Part shown: positions 8,132-16,927 of the stretch, piece by piece
Numbering within the stretch: the stretch's first letter is position 1
How the letters are laid out: each line of letters opens with the position of its first letter
Assembly: GCA_003605035.1 (NCBI GenBank)
Contig: QZKJ01000016.1
Span: 1 to 34,188, forward strand
Reading direction: 5' to 3'
Origin: Desulfurivibrio sp.
GTDB taxonomy: Bacteria > Desulfobacterota > Desulfobulbia > Desulfobulbales > SURF-16
Length of the DNA stretch: 34,188 nucleotides
The notes under the pieces: generated by a model
The model's input: the letters and a program-made list of their open reading frames with translations, nothing else
What the model was told of the DNA's origin: nothing
Database searches by the model: none
Program-made: the position numbers and the translations under genes

Positions 8132-10609
8132 TTGAGACTCCAGTCCAAAATCATCCTTATCACCACCCCGGTGGTGGTCATTTTCATGCTGGCCATCGGC
8201 GGCATCTCCTTTTCCATGCTGCAGGAGGCCACGGTGGAAAGGGCGCTGGGCAACACCCGCTCCTTTCTCACCAGTACCGCCGGCAAAATCCAGGTCCTCT
8301 ATGACACGGCGGCAAAGGACATTGAGCTGTTCGCCAACTCCAATCTGCTGCAGAATTACCTGCTCACCGCTGACGAGGAAGTGCGCTACCCCCTGCTGCA
8401 GCCCACCATCATCCGGCTCTTCAGCAGTTACCAGAAAGCCAATCCCAACTACTATGAGATACGCATCCTGCTGCCGGACGGCTATGAAGACACCCGGGTG
8501 GTTCACACCGATCAGCCCAATATCACGGAAGAAGAGGGAGAGACGGAGATTTTTCAAGCCATGCACCGAGCGGAAAACGATCTTTTTACCCGCATCTGGC
8601 GGAATCCGGACAACGGCAGAATCTCACTGCTGATCAGCAGGAGAATGCTGCTGCGCGATCCCAACCTTAACCCCGTCAGTTCTCCCAAAACCCTGCGCGG
8701 CTATCTGGCGGTCACCATTGATCTTGGTTTTATCGAAAAAAAAATTACCGAGGCAGCGGATGAATACGGGACCACCTTTCTCCTGCTGGACCGGGGCGGC
8801 ACGATCTTTTTCCACTCGGAACAACAGCCGGTGCTTTCTCCCCTGCCGGGCAAATTACTGCAGCAGGCCCTTGACCATCTTAAGGACACCTCCCCTTTTG
8901 CCGTTGCCGACAACAAGCAGTCTTTCCTGATGCTCAGCCGCACTGTCAACGATTCTCTTCTGCTGCTGGCCAGAATACCCAGAAACAATCTTTATGCGGC
9001 AAGTAACCGCCTGCGGCTTGCCGTGGCCCTGACCACCCTCTGCGCGATTGTCATCTTTTCCGCCCTGCTCTTTTTTCTTGCCAGAAAATTCATTGTCAAA
9101 CCGGTTATCCTGCTCAGAAATGCCGCCACTGATCTTGGCCATGGCAATCTTGATATCTCCCTCAACCAGAGCGCTGACGACGAGATCGGCGATCTGGCCC
9201 GCTCCTTTATGGAAATGCGCAACAATCTGCAGAAATCCCACGAACAGATCCGGCGCCTGGCCTATCATGATTTTCTCACCGGGCTGCCGAACCGGGTGAT
9301 GTTTCTCGATTTCTTCAGGCGGGTGGTGGAAAACGCCCAGCGCCACCACAGATTATGCGCCCTGATGTTCATCGATCTCGATAATTTCAAACGCATCAAC
9401 GACACCCTGGGCCACAATCTCGGCGATGACCTGTTACGGCAGGTGGCCAGACGCTTGCAGGAAACCATCCGCAAATCAGATTTTATCTCCATCTCCGCCC
9501 AGGACCAGGACCCGGACATGATCGCCAGACTGGGCGGGGATGAGTTCACCGTCCTGCTGACCAATATCCGTGAACAGAATGACGCGGCAATCGTGGCGCG
9601 CCGGCAGCTGCTGGCCTTGGCCGAGCCGTTCAAACTTGACAGCCATGAGGTCTTCATTACCATCAGCATCGGCATCACCGTTTTCCCGTTCGACGCCACC
9701 AGTGAGGAAGAGCTGATCAAAAACGCCGATGTCGCCATGTATCATGCCAAGGAAAAGGGGAAAAACAATTTCCAGTACTACTCCAACTCCATGAATACCG
9801 AAGCCCTGGAACGGCTTACCCTGGAAGGAGAGCTGCGCCGGGCCGTGGAGCGCAACGAGTTCATCGTGCACTACCAGCCGCAGGTGGATGCCAGAACCCG
9901 AGAGATTGTCGGGCTTGAGGCCCTGGTCCGCTGGCGCCATCCGGAACGGGGCATGATCCAGCCCAAATACTTTATTCCGGTTGCCGAGCAATCAGGACTT
10001 ATCGTACCGATCGGTTCCTGGGTGATGAAAACCGCGGTGAAACAGATCCGGGACTGGCAGCAGCAGGGAGTGCCGGTGGTGCCGGTTTCCATCAACCTGT
10101 CCAGTCCCCAGTTCCAGAGCAAGGCAATCTACAACATCATCACCTCGATTTTAAACAGCACCGAGGTGCCCAGCAAGTACCTCAAGGTCGAGTTGACCGA
10201 GAGCATCCTGCTCAAGGCGGAAGAGGAGGCGATCAACATGCTGCACGACATCAAGAAAACGGGGGTGGAGATCTGCCTCGATGATTTCGGTACGGGCTAT
10301 TCATCGCTGAACTATCTCAAGCGTTTCCCCATCGACGTCTTAAAAATCGATCGCAGCTTTGTGATGAATATCACCACTGCCCCCAAGGACGCGGAGATCT
10401 GTTCGGCGATCATCGCCCTGGCCAAATGCCTCAATCTCTCCGTGGTGGCCGAAGGGGTGGAAGGACGCGATCAGTACGAATTCCTGAGAGATAAGGGCTG
10501 CGACAGCATCCAGGGGTTTTATTTCTATAAACCGCTGCCTGCCGCTGCTATTGAAAAACTGCTCACCGCCGGGAAAAAGCCGCGGAGCGGGGATATGGAA
10601 ATGGATTGA
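8132..10609 (+). CDS. Membrane GGDEF-EAL cyclic-di-GMP enzyme (MbaA-like)
   Basis: This 825-residue inner-membrane protein has, in order: a TM helix (about 7-28), a ~260-residue periplasmic sensor, a second TM (about 294-316), HAMP (about 317-368), GGDEF (about 375-545) and EAL (about 560-810). The cyclase signature GGDEF is intact at 468-472. The EAL triad is at 596-598, with downstream DDFGTGYSS and VVAEGVE, so both activities could be present. The start is TTG at 8132, with AAGG overlapping the stop of the preceding gene, implying coupled translation with the PotD-like protein. That protein is its likely periplasmic partner. The net direction of cyclic-di-GMP change cannot be told from sequence. 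A terminator follows at 10690. Confidence 0.95.
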   Translation: MRLQSKIILITTPVVVIFMLAIGGISFSMLQEATVERALGNTRSFLTSTAGKIQVLYDTAAKDIELFANSNLLQNYLLTADEEVRYPLLQPTIIRLFSSYQKANPNYYEIRILLPDGYEDTRVVHTDQPNITEEEGETEIFQAMHRAENDLFTRIWRNPDNGRISLLISRRMLLRDPNLNPVSSPKTLRGYLAVTIDLGFIEKKITEAADEYGTTFLLLDRGGTIFFHSEQQPVLSPLPGKLLQQALDHLKDTSPFAVADNKQSFLMLSRTVNDSLLLLARIPRNNLYAASNRLRLAVALTTLCAIVIFSALLFFLARKFIVKPVILLRNAATDLGHGNLDISLNQSADDEIGDLARSFMEMRNNLQKSHEQIRRLAYHDFLTGLPNRVMFLDFFRRVVENAQRHHRLCALMFIDLDNFKRINDTLGHNLGDDLLRQVARRLQETIRKSDFISISAQDQDPDMIARLGGDEFTVLLTNIREQNDAAIVARRQLLALAEPFKLDSHEVFITISIGITVFPFDATSEEELIKNADVAMYHAKEKGKNNFQYYSNSMNTEALERLTLEGELRRAVERNEFIVHYQPQVDARTREIVGLEALVRWRHPERGMIQPKYFIPVAEQSGLIVPIGSWVMKTAVKQIRDWQQQGVPVVPVSINLSSPQFQSKAIYNIITSILNSTEVPSKYLKVELTESILLKAEEEAINMLHDIKKTGVEICLDDFGTGYSSLNYLKRFPIDVLKIDRSFVMNITTAPKDAEICSAIIALAKCLNLSVVAEGVEGRDQYEFLRDKGCDSIQGFYFYKPLPAAAIEKLLTAGKKPRSGDMEMD

Positions 10610-10689
10610 AATAAAAGGGGATTCCTTTTATACTGTCAAGTGAAAGAGAAACGCCCAATCCTCCAAGATGGTACTGATTTTCTTTCATG

Positions 10690-10719
10690 AGGTAGAGCCT
10701 GCCGGCTCTACCTTTTTTT
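10690..10719 (+). terminator. Intrinsic terminator after the GGDEF-EAL gene
   Basis: A ten-bp stem (10690-10699 with 10704-10713) has a TGCC loop and is followed by seven T residues. It lies 80 bases after the EAL stop codon. A second small dyad (10765-10782) overlaps the stop of the converging cytochrome gene but lacks a T-tract. Confidence 0.92.
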
Positions 10720-10770
10720 GCTTTGGCCAACCAGCCGCCCATCTTGCTCTGTCGGCAATCCCTCCCCCGT

Positions 10771-11541
10771 TTAAAAACGGGGTTGATTTTCCATGGCCGG
10801 ATGGCAGCGTTTACAGTCATTTAAGGGGAAAGCGATTTTCAGATGGCAGACCCCGCAGAATTTCTTTTCAAGAATGAGATCCATTTCAAAATGCGGGGTG
10901 GTTTTTTTCTTGATATTGAAAATGTCCGGGTGGCAGTTGCCGCAGTCCAGCAGCTCAATGTGCACATCATGGGGGAAATAAGCCGGCGGGACAAAGTTCC
11001 ATTCCGCCTGCAGCTCCAGCCTGTTGCGGAAATTCATATCCTGTTTTTCGCTCTCCTGGTAGAAGACGTAACGCGGCTTTATCATGCCCAGCGATGCCGC
11101 CAGCACCCAGTCCACCTGGTTGCCGAAAGGCGTGTGCGGCATATTCCTGGTCAGTTCCGCAAATTTTTCCTGGCCGACGGAAAGCGTGCCCGAGTGGCAC
11201 TTGTCACAGTTCTCCTTGTTATGGGCAAAGGCCTCCGTGCCATTGTGGCAGGCGCCGCAGTACATGCCGTTGACATTGTCCTCTTCAGTGATCGGCGTTG
11301 CATTCACGGCAAATTCAAATTCAAGTTCAAGATGGCAGACCCGGCAGGCATACTTCATGCGATGGCTCCAGTGGGAAAAGAACACCGGCTTGACCTTGTT
11401 GGCCTCAGAGGTACGATTGATCAGGATGTTGCCATACTCAAATGGAGGAGGCAGGGGAGGGAATTTCCACCTGGCCTGCACTGCGGCTGACTGCAGCAAC
11501 AGGGTAAACAAGAAACACAACATCATGAGGGTACTTTTCAT
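10771..11541 (-). CDS. Hexahaem c7-type cytochrome (two triheme domains)
   Basis: This 256-residue periplasmic protein has a Sec signal (MKSTLMMLCFLFTLLLQSAAVQA) and six CXXCH motifs: CRVCH, CGACH, CDKCH, CGNCH, CGVCH and CKRCH. They fall into two groups of three separated by about 80 residues. Each group is preceded by an F-x-H-x-x-H type segment (FSHWSHRMKYACRVCH, FPHDVHIELLDCGNCH), the layout of the c(7)-type triheme family, one member of which makes up the multi-domain 'nanowire' cytochromes of Geobacter. I chose the ATG at 11541 because GGAGG precedes it by six bases; the in-frame ATG at 11562 overlaps that ribosome site. It diverges from the PhnD-like gene. A role as a periplasmic electron carrier is inferred. 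Confidence 0.92.
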   Translation of the reverse strand: MKSTLMMLCFLFTLLLQSAAVQARWKFPPLPPPFEYGNILINRTSEANKVKPVFFSHWSHRMKYACRVCHLELEFEFAVNATPITEEDNVNGMYCGACHNGTEAFAHNKENCDKCHSGTLSVGQEKFAELTRNMPHTPFGNQVDWVLAASLGMIKPRYVFYQESEKQDMNFRNRLELQAEWNFVPPAYFPHDVHIELLDCGNCHPDIFNIKKKTTPHFEMDLILEKKFCGVCHLKIAFPLNDCKRCHPAMENQPRF

Positions 11542-11601
11542 CAGCGACCTCCTGCAATCCATGCGCGCGGCAAAATGTTGGTCAATTGATCTTTTAAGTT
11601 A

Positions 11602-11630
11602 TTGTGAGAAATGCAACTCTTCGCTATTGT
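11602..11630 (+). promoter_or_regulatory. Candidate sigma-70 promoter for the PhnD-like gene
   Basis: TTGTGA, a 17-base spacer and TATTGT lie in the 172-base gap between the divergent cytochrome and PhnD-like genes. Each hexamer matches four of six consensus positions. Modest support. Confidence 0.35.
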
Positions 11631-11713
11631 AAAAAAGAGACACTCAACAAAAGATAGGCTTTCTCGAAATTTCCGCATCGCGCCCTGCTGCCATCATCAA
11701 GTGAGAAAAGATC

Positions 11714-12652
11714 ATGCCCGGAAAATCATACCAAAATTGTATCATACTTTTTGCCGCATGTCTTTTTTTCCTCCTGCTCAGCGGCTGCGGGGAACAGCAG
11801 GAGAGTAAAACGGGCGATGTCCCCGTCAGAACCCCCACCCGCACCTTGAAACTCGGTCTGATCCCCGAACATGACATCTTCACGCAGAAAAAGAGATACG
11901 CACCGCTTGCCGCCTATCTTTCCCGCAGAATCGACACGGCAATCGAGCTGTCAGTCCTCTCCCGGTACGGGAACATTATTGACAATTTTGTCTCTAACGG
12001 ATTGGATGCCGCTTTTTTCGGCAGTTTTACCGGCGCCCTGGCTGTCAGGAAACTGCAGGTACAGCCCCTGGCCCGGCCGGAATACCCTGATGGCACCTCC
12101 ACCTATTACGGCATGATTTTTGTCCGTAAGGACAGCGGCATTCACCATGCCGCCGACATGCGCGGCAAGAGGTTTGCCTTTGTGGACCAGGCCACCACCG
12201 CCGGCTGGCTGCTGCCCCTGCATTTTTTCAAGGAAAACGGCATCGCGGATTACCGCAGCTTCTTCAGTGAAACCTATTTTACCGGCACCCACGAGGATGC
12301 CATTTATGACGTTCTGCGCGGCAAGGCGGATATCGGCGCCGCCAAGAATACGGTGTTCTTCCGCCTGGCCCAGTCCGACAGCAAGGTGCGTGAACAACTG
12401 CAGATCCTTGTCACTTCACCCCTGGTGCCGGCCAATGCCCTGGCAGTCAGAAGGGATCTTGACGAAGCCCTGAAAATAAAGCTGCAGAATGCCCTGCTGC
12501 AGATGGATCAGGATGCTGAAGGCCGGCAGATCCTGCAGGAGTTCGGCGCCCGCCGATTCATCCCTACCACGGAAAATGATTACGCACCGGTATTTGCTTA
12601 TGCCGATAAAATCGGCCTCGATCTGGCAACCTATGATTATATTAATGAATAA
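11714..12652 (+). CDS. PhnD-like phosphate/phosphonate-type binding lipoprotein
   Basis: This 312-residue lipoprotein has signal and lipobox LLSGC (C25), then a PhnD-type periplasmic binding fold: LKLGLIPEHDIFTQKKRYAP, FVSNGLDAAFFGSFTGALA, GKRFAFVDQATTAGWLLPL, and GKADIGAAKNTVFFRL. Family members bind phosphate, phosphite, phosphonates or other oxyanions, so the ligand is open. No ABC permease or ATPase is adjacent. A histidine kinase and sigma-54 response regulator follow on the same strand after 148 bases, suggesting that the protein delivers a ligand signal to the kinase rather than to a transporter. The ATG at 11714 has only a weak purine-rich ribosome site. The role is inferred from context. 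Confidence 0.88.
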   Translation: MPGKSYQNCIILFAACLFFLLLSGCGEQQESKTGDVPVRTPTRTLKLGLIPEHDIFTQKKRYAPLAAYLSRRIDTAIELSVLSRYGNIIDNFVSNGLDAAFFGSFTGALAVRKLQVQPLARPEYPDGTSTYYGMIFVRKDSGIHHAADMRGKRFAFVDQATTAGWLLPLHFFKENGIADYRSFFSETYFTGTHEDAIYDVLRGKADIGAAKNTVFFRLAQSDSKVREQLQILVTSPLVPANALAVRRDLDEALKIKLQNALLQMDQDAEGRQILQEFGARRFIPTTENDYAPVFAYADKIGLDLATYDYINE

Positions 12653-12670
12653 TTCCAGTCTGCAATGAGG

Positions 12671-12735
12671 ATGGCACGATCCTGCCATGGCCTCGCATGC
12701 GGAAAATCCCGGCCGCTGAACCGGCCAGGATTTTC
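12671..12735 (+). other. Two hairpins between binding-protein and kinase genes
   Basis: A small dyad (ATGGCA/TGCCAT, 12671-12688) is followed by a larger imperfect stem in which GAAAATCC (12702-12709) pairs with GGATTTTC (12728-12735) and an inner GGCCG/CGGCC helix. No long T-tract follows, so attenuation or mRNA processing is more likely than full termination. Confidence 0.5.
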
Positions 12736-12800
12736 GGCCTAGAAATGGTATGCAGGCCATCCCCCATGCCCACTGATTCCGCCGGCTCATTCATGCCCTT

Positions 12801-14267
12801 ATGAAGAAGAAAGTTTTCATAGCCCTGCTGATTCTTGTTTTCTGCTTCTCCGGCGGCGGATTTTATATTGTCAGGTCAATCGAAGAGGTCATCACCAACC
12901 TGGAAAATGTTATCACCCTCCATCAGGTTGAATTTCTCAGAAAAGATCTGTGGAATAAAATCAAGGTGGTGCAGACCGACCTGCTGCTCAAGGATTCTCC
13001 CCATGCCCTGCTCACCGATCCTTTTATCGTCCATGTGGAAGAGATGGAAAAGGCGGCCCGGATCTGCCAGAACTGTCATCATAGTGAAGAGGTGCTGCAG
13101 AGCCTCAATCACTTTCAGCGGCAGATGGACGGTTACATAAAAATGCTGAGCCGGGTTTATACCGTCCGGGCCAACCAGGCAAGACTGGCGGAGGAAAGGG
13201 ATACCGCCTTTTCCATGGGGGAAAAGACCCTGAGCGAGGTGGAGCAAATCGTCATCACCTCTTCGGAGAAAATTTCGAAAAGAATCACCCGGGCCCGCAA
13301 CAGTATTGCCGAAACCGAAAGGCTGCTGTACTTTCTCATCACCGCCGGTCCCTTGTTGCTGATCCTGATCGCCTATTTCTTTCTCAAACAGTTCACCACT
13401 TCGGTTGATGCCCTGCTCGATGCAACCAGGAAAATTCAACAGGGGAACCTGCGCTACCGGGTCAAGGAGGAACTGCCTGATGAGTTTCAGGTACTTGGCT
13501 CAGCTATCAATATCATGGCCAGCTCCCTCACCGATCAGTGTCAGCGCATGCAGCAGGCCGAAAGGCTGGCCGTGGTCGGCGAACTTGCCGCCGGTCTGGC
13601 CCATGAGGTAAAAAATCCCCTGGCAGGCATCAAGGTATCCATTGAGGTGCTGGCCAATGAACTTTCCCTGGAGCAGGAGGACCGGGAGGTTTTTCTGAGG
13701 ATCATCAACGAAATCCACCGCATCGAGTCGCTGCTCAAAAGCCTGCTCAGCTATGCCCGGCCCCCTGAACCGGAGACCTCGCCCCTTGATCTGCATCAGC
13801 TGCTTGAGACAAGCATCAAATCCGTCAGCTATGCCCTGATCAACCCGGCCAATACCGCCAGACTGATCAAGGATATCGAGATTGTCAAAGACTTCAGCCC
13901 GGACGTGCCGCCGGTTATCGCCGACCGCAGTCAGCTGCAGCAGGTATTTCTCAACCTCCTGCTGAACGCCATCGACGCCATACCTGCCAAGGGGACCATC
14001 ACCATCAGCACCAGGAAGGAATCGAACCACACCGTGCAGATCAGCATAGCCGATACCGGCAAGGGCATGAGCCCGGAGAACCTGCACAAGATCTTCAATC
14101 CCTTTTTCACCACCAAGCCCAAGGGAACCGGCCTGGGGCTGGCGATCTGCAAGCGGCTCATTGAGCTGCATAACGGCACCATCCATGTCTCCAGCGCCCC
14201 TGGCGAAGGGACGACCTTCTATATAACCATACCGGAAAAACTTCAGCTCCAGGGTATTACACCATGA
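12801..14267 (+). CDS. Sensor histidine kinase with a periplasmic CXXCH haem motif
   Basis: This 488-residue inner-membrane kinase has TM1 (about 5-25), a ~150-residue periplasmic helical sensor, TM2 (about 176-197), HAMP (about 198-250), a HisKA domain with phospho-acceptor H268 in GLAHEVKNPLAGI, and an ATPase domain with N, G1 and G2 motifs (LLLNAIDAI, IADTGKGMS, GTGLGLAICK). The periplasmic domain contains C89-QN-C92-H93, a c-type haem attachment motif, followed by another histidine. Haem attachment would make it a redox or gas sensor. It overlaps the following sigma-54 response regulator by four bases, so the pair is a cognate two-component system. The upstream PhnD-like lipoprotein may supply a second input. 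Kinase identity is secure; haem binding is inferred. Confidence 0.95.
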   Translation: MKKKVFIALLILVFCFSGGGFYIVRSIEEVITNLENVITLHQVEFLRKDLWNKIKVVQTDLLLKDSPHALLTDPFIVHVEEMEKAARICQNCHHSEEVLQSLNHFQRQMDGYIKMLSRVYTVRANQARLAEERDTAFSMGEKTLSEVEQIVITSSEKISKRITRARNSIAETERLLYFLITAGPLLLILIAYFFLKQFTTSVDALLDATRKIQQGNLRYRVKEELPDEFQVLGSAINIMASSLTDQCQRMQQAERLAVVGELAAGLAHEVKNPLAGIKVSIEVLANELSLEQEDREVFLRIINEIHRIESLLKSLLSYARPPEPETSPLDLHQLLETSIKSVSYALINPANTARLIKDIEIVKDFSPDVPPVIADRSQLQQVFLNLLLNAIDAIPAKGTITISTRKESNHTVQISIADTGKGMSPENLHKIFNPFFTTKPKGTGLGLAICKRLIELHNGTIHVSSAPGEGTTFYITIPEKLQLQGITP

Positions 14268-15658
14268 AAAATCGCGGCAGAATTTTCCTGATCGATGACG
14301 AGGAACTTATTATCTCCATGCTGGCCAGGTCATTAAAAAAAGAAGGGTATGAGACCAGGATCCAGACCAACGCCGACGATGTCCTCGATAAAATCGCCTC
14401 CTGGCATCCCGACCTGATCCTGCTGGATATCCATCTCGAAGAAGACCGCACCGGACTTGACATTCTGGCTGACATCAAGAAAGAGAAACTCGCCACCGAG
14501 GTGGTGATGCTGACCGCCGATGATACCGCCGATTCGGCGATCAAGGCCATGAAACTGGGGGCCGCCGACTATCTCACCAAACCCTTCAATATCGACGAGG
14601 TGAAGATCGTCATCGCCTCAATCCTGGAAAAAACCAAGCTGCGGCAGGAACTCAATTACCTGCGCAAAACCGGCACTGCCTCGCAGATGCACAGCATGGT
14701 GGGCAAGGCCCCGGTCATGCAGGCAATTATTGAAAAATCGCGGAAAATCGCCGAGGCCAAGGCCCAGACCGTGCTGATTACCGGGGAGTCGGGCACCGGC
14801 AAGGAGGTGCTGGCCCGCTATATTCATAACTGGCGGCATCTCCGCCAGGGCGACGAAACCGAATTCCCGCCATTTATTTCGATAAACTGTACCGCTCTGC
14901 CGGAAAACCTCATTGAAAGCGAGCTGTTCGGTTATGCCAAGGGAGCCTTTACCGACGCCAAGACCGATCAGAAAGGCATGTTTGAGCTGGCCGACGGAGG
15001 CACCATCCTGCTCGATGAGATCGGCGACATGCGTCATGATCTACAGAGCAAATTCCTCCGCGTCCTGGAGGAAAGACAGGTCCGCCGGCTGGGCGGCAGA
15101 ATTGATCTGCCCATTGATGTGACGGTGATTGCCACCACCAACAAGGACCTCAAGACCGCCGTGCAAAACAAGGAGTTCCGTGAGGATCTCTTCTTCCGCC
15201 TGAACATCTTTGCCCTGCATCTGCCGCCGCTGCGGGAAAGACGTGAGGATATTGCCCTGCTGGCCGAACATTTCCTGTCGCACTTCTCCCATAAATACAA
15301 CAAGAACGTCAAGGGCTTTTCAGCCGAGGCCCTGACCGTGCTCAGCAGCTATGACTGGCCGGGCAACATCAGGGAGCTGCGCAATGTCATCGAACGCTGC
15401 GTGGTCCTGGAAACTCTGGAAATTATCAAACCGGAGAATCTGCCGGCGGAAATGACCGGCGGGCTTTCCCTGGCGCCAAGGCAGGAAGCAACCCATATCA
15501 GCCTGCCTGAGGAGGGCATCTCCCTTGAGGATGTGGAAAAGGACCTGATCAGGCAGGCCCTGGAACGGGCTGGCGGCAACCAGACCAAAGCGGCAAAACT
15601 GCTCAATATTTCCTATGACACCCTGCGCTACCAGGTGAAGAAATACGACCTGAAATGA
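14264..15658 (+). CDS. Sigma-54-dependent response regulator (NtrC family)
   Basis: This 464-residue activator has an N-terminal receiver with phospho-site D55 (LILLDIHL). Its central AAA+ domain has Walker A GESGTGKE (174-181), the sigma-54 contact loop, Walker B (GTILLDEIGD) and an arginine-finger region. The C-terminal Fis-type helix-turn-helix is NQTKAAKLLNISYDTLRYQ. The contact loop reads GAFTDA (227-232) instead of GAFTGA, a variant also seen in other activators. Its ATG overlaps the kinase stop (ATGA), so it is the kinase's partner. A sigma-54 promoter with exact spacing lies 2.6 kb downstream, before the first OmcS-like gene, and is a plausible target. Confidence 0.95.
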   Translation: MKNRGRIFLIDDEELIISMLARSLKKEGYETRIQTNADDVLDKIASWHPDLILLDIHLEEDRTGLDILADIKKEKLATEVVMLTADDTADSAIKAMKLGAADYLTKPFNIDEVKIVIASILEKTKLRQELNYLRKTGTASQMHSMVGKAPVMQAIIEKSRKIAEAKAQTVLITGESGTGKEVLARYIHNWRHLRQGDETEFPPFISINCTALPENLIESELFGYAKGAFTDAKTDQKGMFELADGGTILLDEIGDMRHDLQSKFLRVLEERQVRRLGGRIDLPIDVTVIATTNKDLKTAVQNKEFREDLFFRLNIFALHLPPLRERREDIALLAEHFLSHFSHKYNKNVKGFSAEALTVLSSYDWPGNIRELRNVIERCVVLETLEIIKPENLPAEMTGGLSLAPRQEATHISLPEEGISLEDVEKDLIRQALERAGGNQTKAAKLLNISYDTLRYQVKKYDLK

Positions 15659-15670
15659 CCACGGGGAAAT

Positions 15671-16366
15671 TCAGGCAAACTGGACCCCGGCGCGGTAAGT
15701 CAGCTCATCAAGCATCTCGCTCCAGACCACGATCCCTGACCTGTTGCCCAGCTCCGCCTCAAAGCTGATGATCTGCGAGTTTTTCAGAGGAAAATCGGTC
15801 AGCAGGGCAATACCTTCCTCGCTGAGATCAACGGCTTTTGCCTGAAAGGTCATGCGTCTGGCCTCACCCTCCACGATCTGGGTCATGGAAAATCTGACCT
15901 GCTCAGTGAGCGCTCTTCTTTGCATTTTCCGTCTGCATTTCATTAAAAAACCCCGCCCGGTAAAGCGCGAATCGGCATGGCAATCCTCATCCAGGCCCAG
16001 CACCTTCCGCACCACCGCGGTTATCTCGCAGAGACTGAAGGGTTTGGCAACAAACTGGCAGGCCCCGCTGGCGGTGGCCTCCTGAATGTTGCTGGAAAGC
16101 TGCGCGGAGTTGAAATAGCTGGCGCTCATGATAACCACCCTGGTATGGGGGCACATGTCCTTGATGAACTTCATCAACTCCAGGCCGTTCATATCCGGCA
16201 GGTGGATATCCAGCAGGCACAGGTCATACCGGCAGGAACTGAGTTTTTCCAAGGCCTTGGTGCCGGTATCCGCTGTCGCCACCGCGCAGGCTTCATTTCC
16301 CAGCACTTTTGCCAGACCAAGCAGAATGAGTTCGTTATCATCAACAACAAGGATATTTTTTTTCAC
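15671..16366 (-). CDS. Receiver-PilZ response regulator
   Basis: This protein has a CheY-like receiver (ILVVDDNE, LCLLDIHLPDMNG with the phospho-Asp, MSAS, AKPF) followed by a linker and a C-terminal PilZ domain with a basic RRKMQRR segment and DLSEEG. These match the cyclic-di-GMP-binding R-x3-R and D/N-x-S-x-x-G signatures. It should respond to both phosphorylation and cyclic-di-GMP. No output enzyme domain is present, so it acts by protein contact. I prefer the GTG at 16366 (MKKNILVVDD), preceded by AGAGG. An upstream TTG at 16420 would add 18 residues but has no ribosome site, and a stop lies five codons before it. It converges on the sigma-54 regulator with 12 bases between the stops. 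Confidence 0.9.
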   Translation of the reverse strand: MKKNILVVDDNELILLGLAKVLGNEACAVATADTGTKALEKLSSCRYDLCLLDIHLPDMNGLELMKFIKDMCPHTRVVIMSASYFNSAQLSSNIQEATASGACQFVAKPFSLCEITAVVRKVLGLDEDCHADSRFTGRGFLMKCRRKMQRRALTEQVRFSMTQIVEGEARRMTFQAKAVDLSEEGIALLTDFPLKNSQIISFEAELGNRSGIVVWSEMLDELTYRAGVQFA

Positions 16367-16420
16367 GGCGCCTCTTGCAGCGAGAATCTTTTTTTTGAGC
16401 AGTGATATGGGTTCGGTCAA

Positions 16421-16927
16421 TGAAAAAGCTATTCAATCAAATTCATGCACAGCAAGTGCGTAGCAATATGTGTACCAGTTTTTTTACCAGCAAGGCAATG
16501 AATCTTAAGCTGGTGGGTAACAGCTGGTTTTTCATTATAAAATGCAATTCCCGCCCCATGAGAAAGTGATCTTCACTTAGAGAAAGAGTCCCGGCCTTTT
16601 CACCAGATGACTGGGGGATTTACCGGAACATTTTCCGGGCCGGCTCTCTCTTAACAACTGTAAACTCACTGGGAGGATGTTACACAATAACGTGCCCACT
16701 ACTGATCATTCCTTTACTGCTCCTTATGTGGTTTTGCTTCAGCACCATGACCATGTTATTTTTTTGCACCGGCTTGGCCATATCCCTGAAAATTGTCCGG
16801 GGATATTCCCAAATTGCTGCGCCGGGGAAACGGCCGGCCGCTCCACGTCATCGCTATCTGATTGTTATTCTTTCCCTTTCCGGTTTGCGCCCGGCTGGTA
16901 TGAACTTTGCCTAGGCAAGGAGTTACG
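16421..16927. other. Gene-free region before the beta-propeller gene
   Basis: No convincing gene is visible in these 507 bases. Short repeats of ACCAG and GCTGGT occur at about 16466-16535 and could form weak hairpins. CCGGAA-CATT-TTCCGG forms a small dyad near 16623-16638. An 84-codon frame starting at 16677 has no spaced ribosome site and no recognisable motifs. The promoter of the downstream gene should lie here but I cannot place it with confidence. Confidence 0.5.

Noticed and set aside
11084..11632. Long plus-strand frame antisense to the hexahaem cytochrome
   Set aside because: It is the mirror of a gene with six CXXCH motifs and a good signal, and it has no ribosome site of its own.
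12672..12687. Near-perfect sigma-54 -24 element (TGGCAC) before the kinase gene
   Set aside because: GG and GC are nine bases apart rather than ten, and the sequence is explained by a small hairpin.
16896..16911. Sigma-54-like TGGTAT...TTGCC before the first propeller gene
   Set aside because: Spacing is right, but transcription would start at about 16922, within the ribosome site, leaving an unusable leader.
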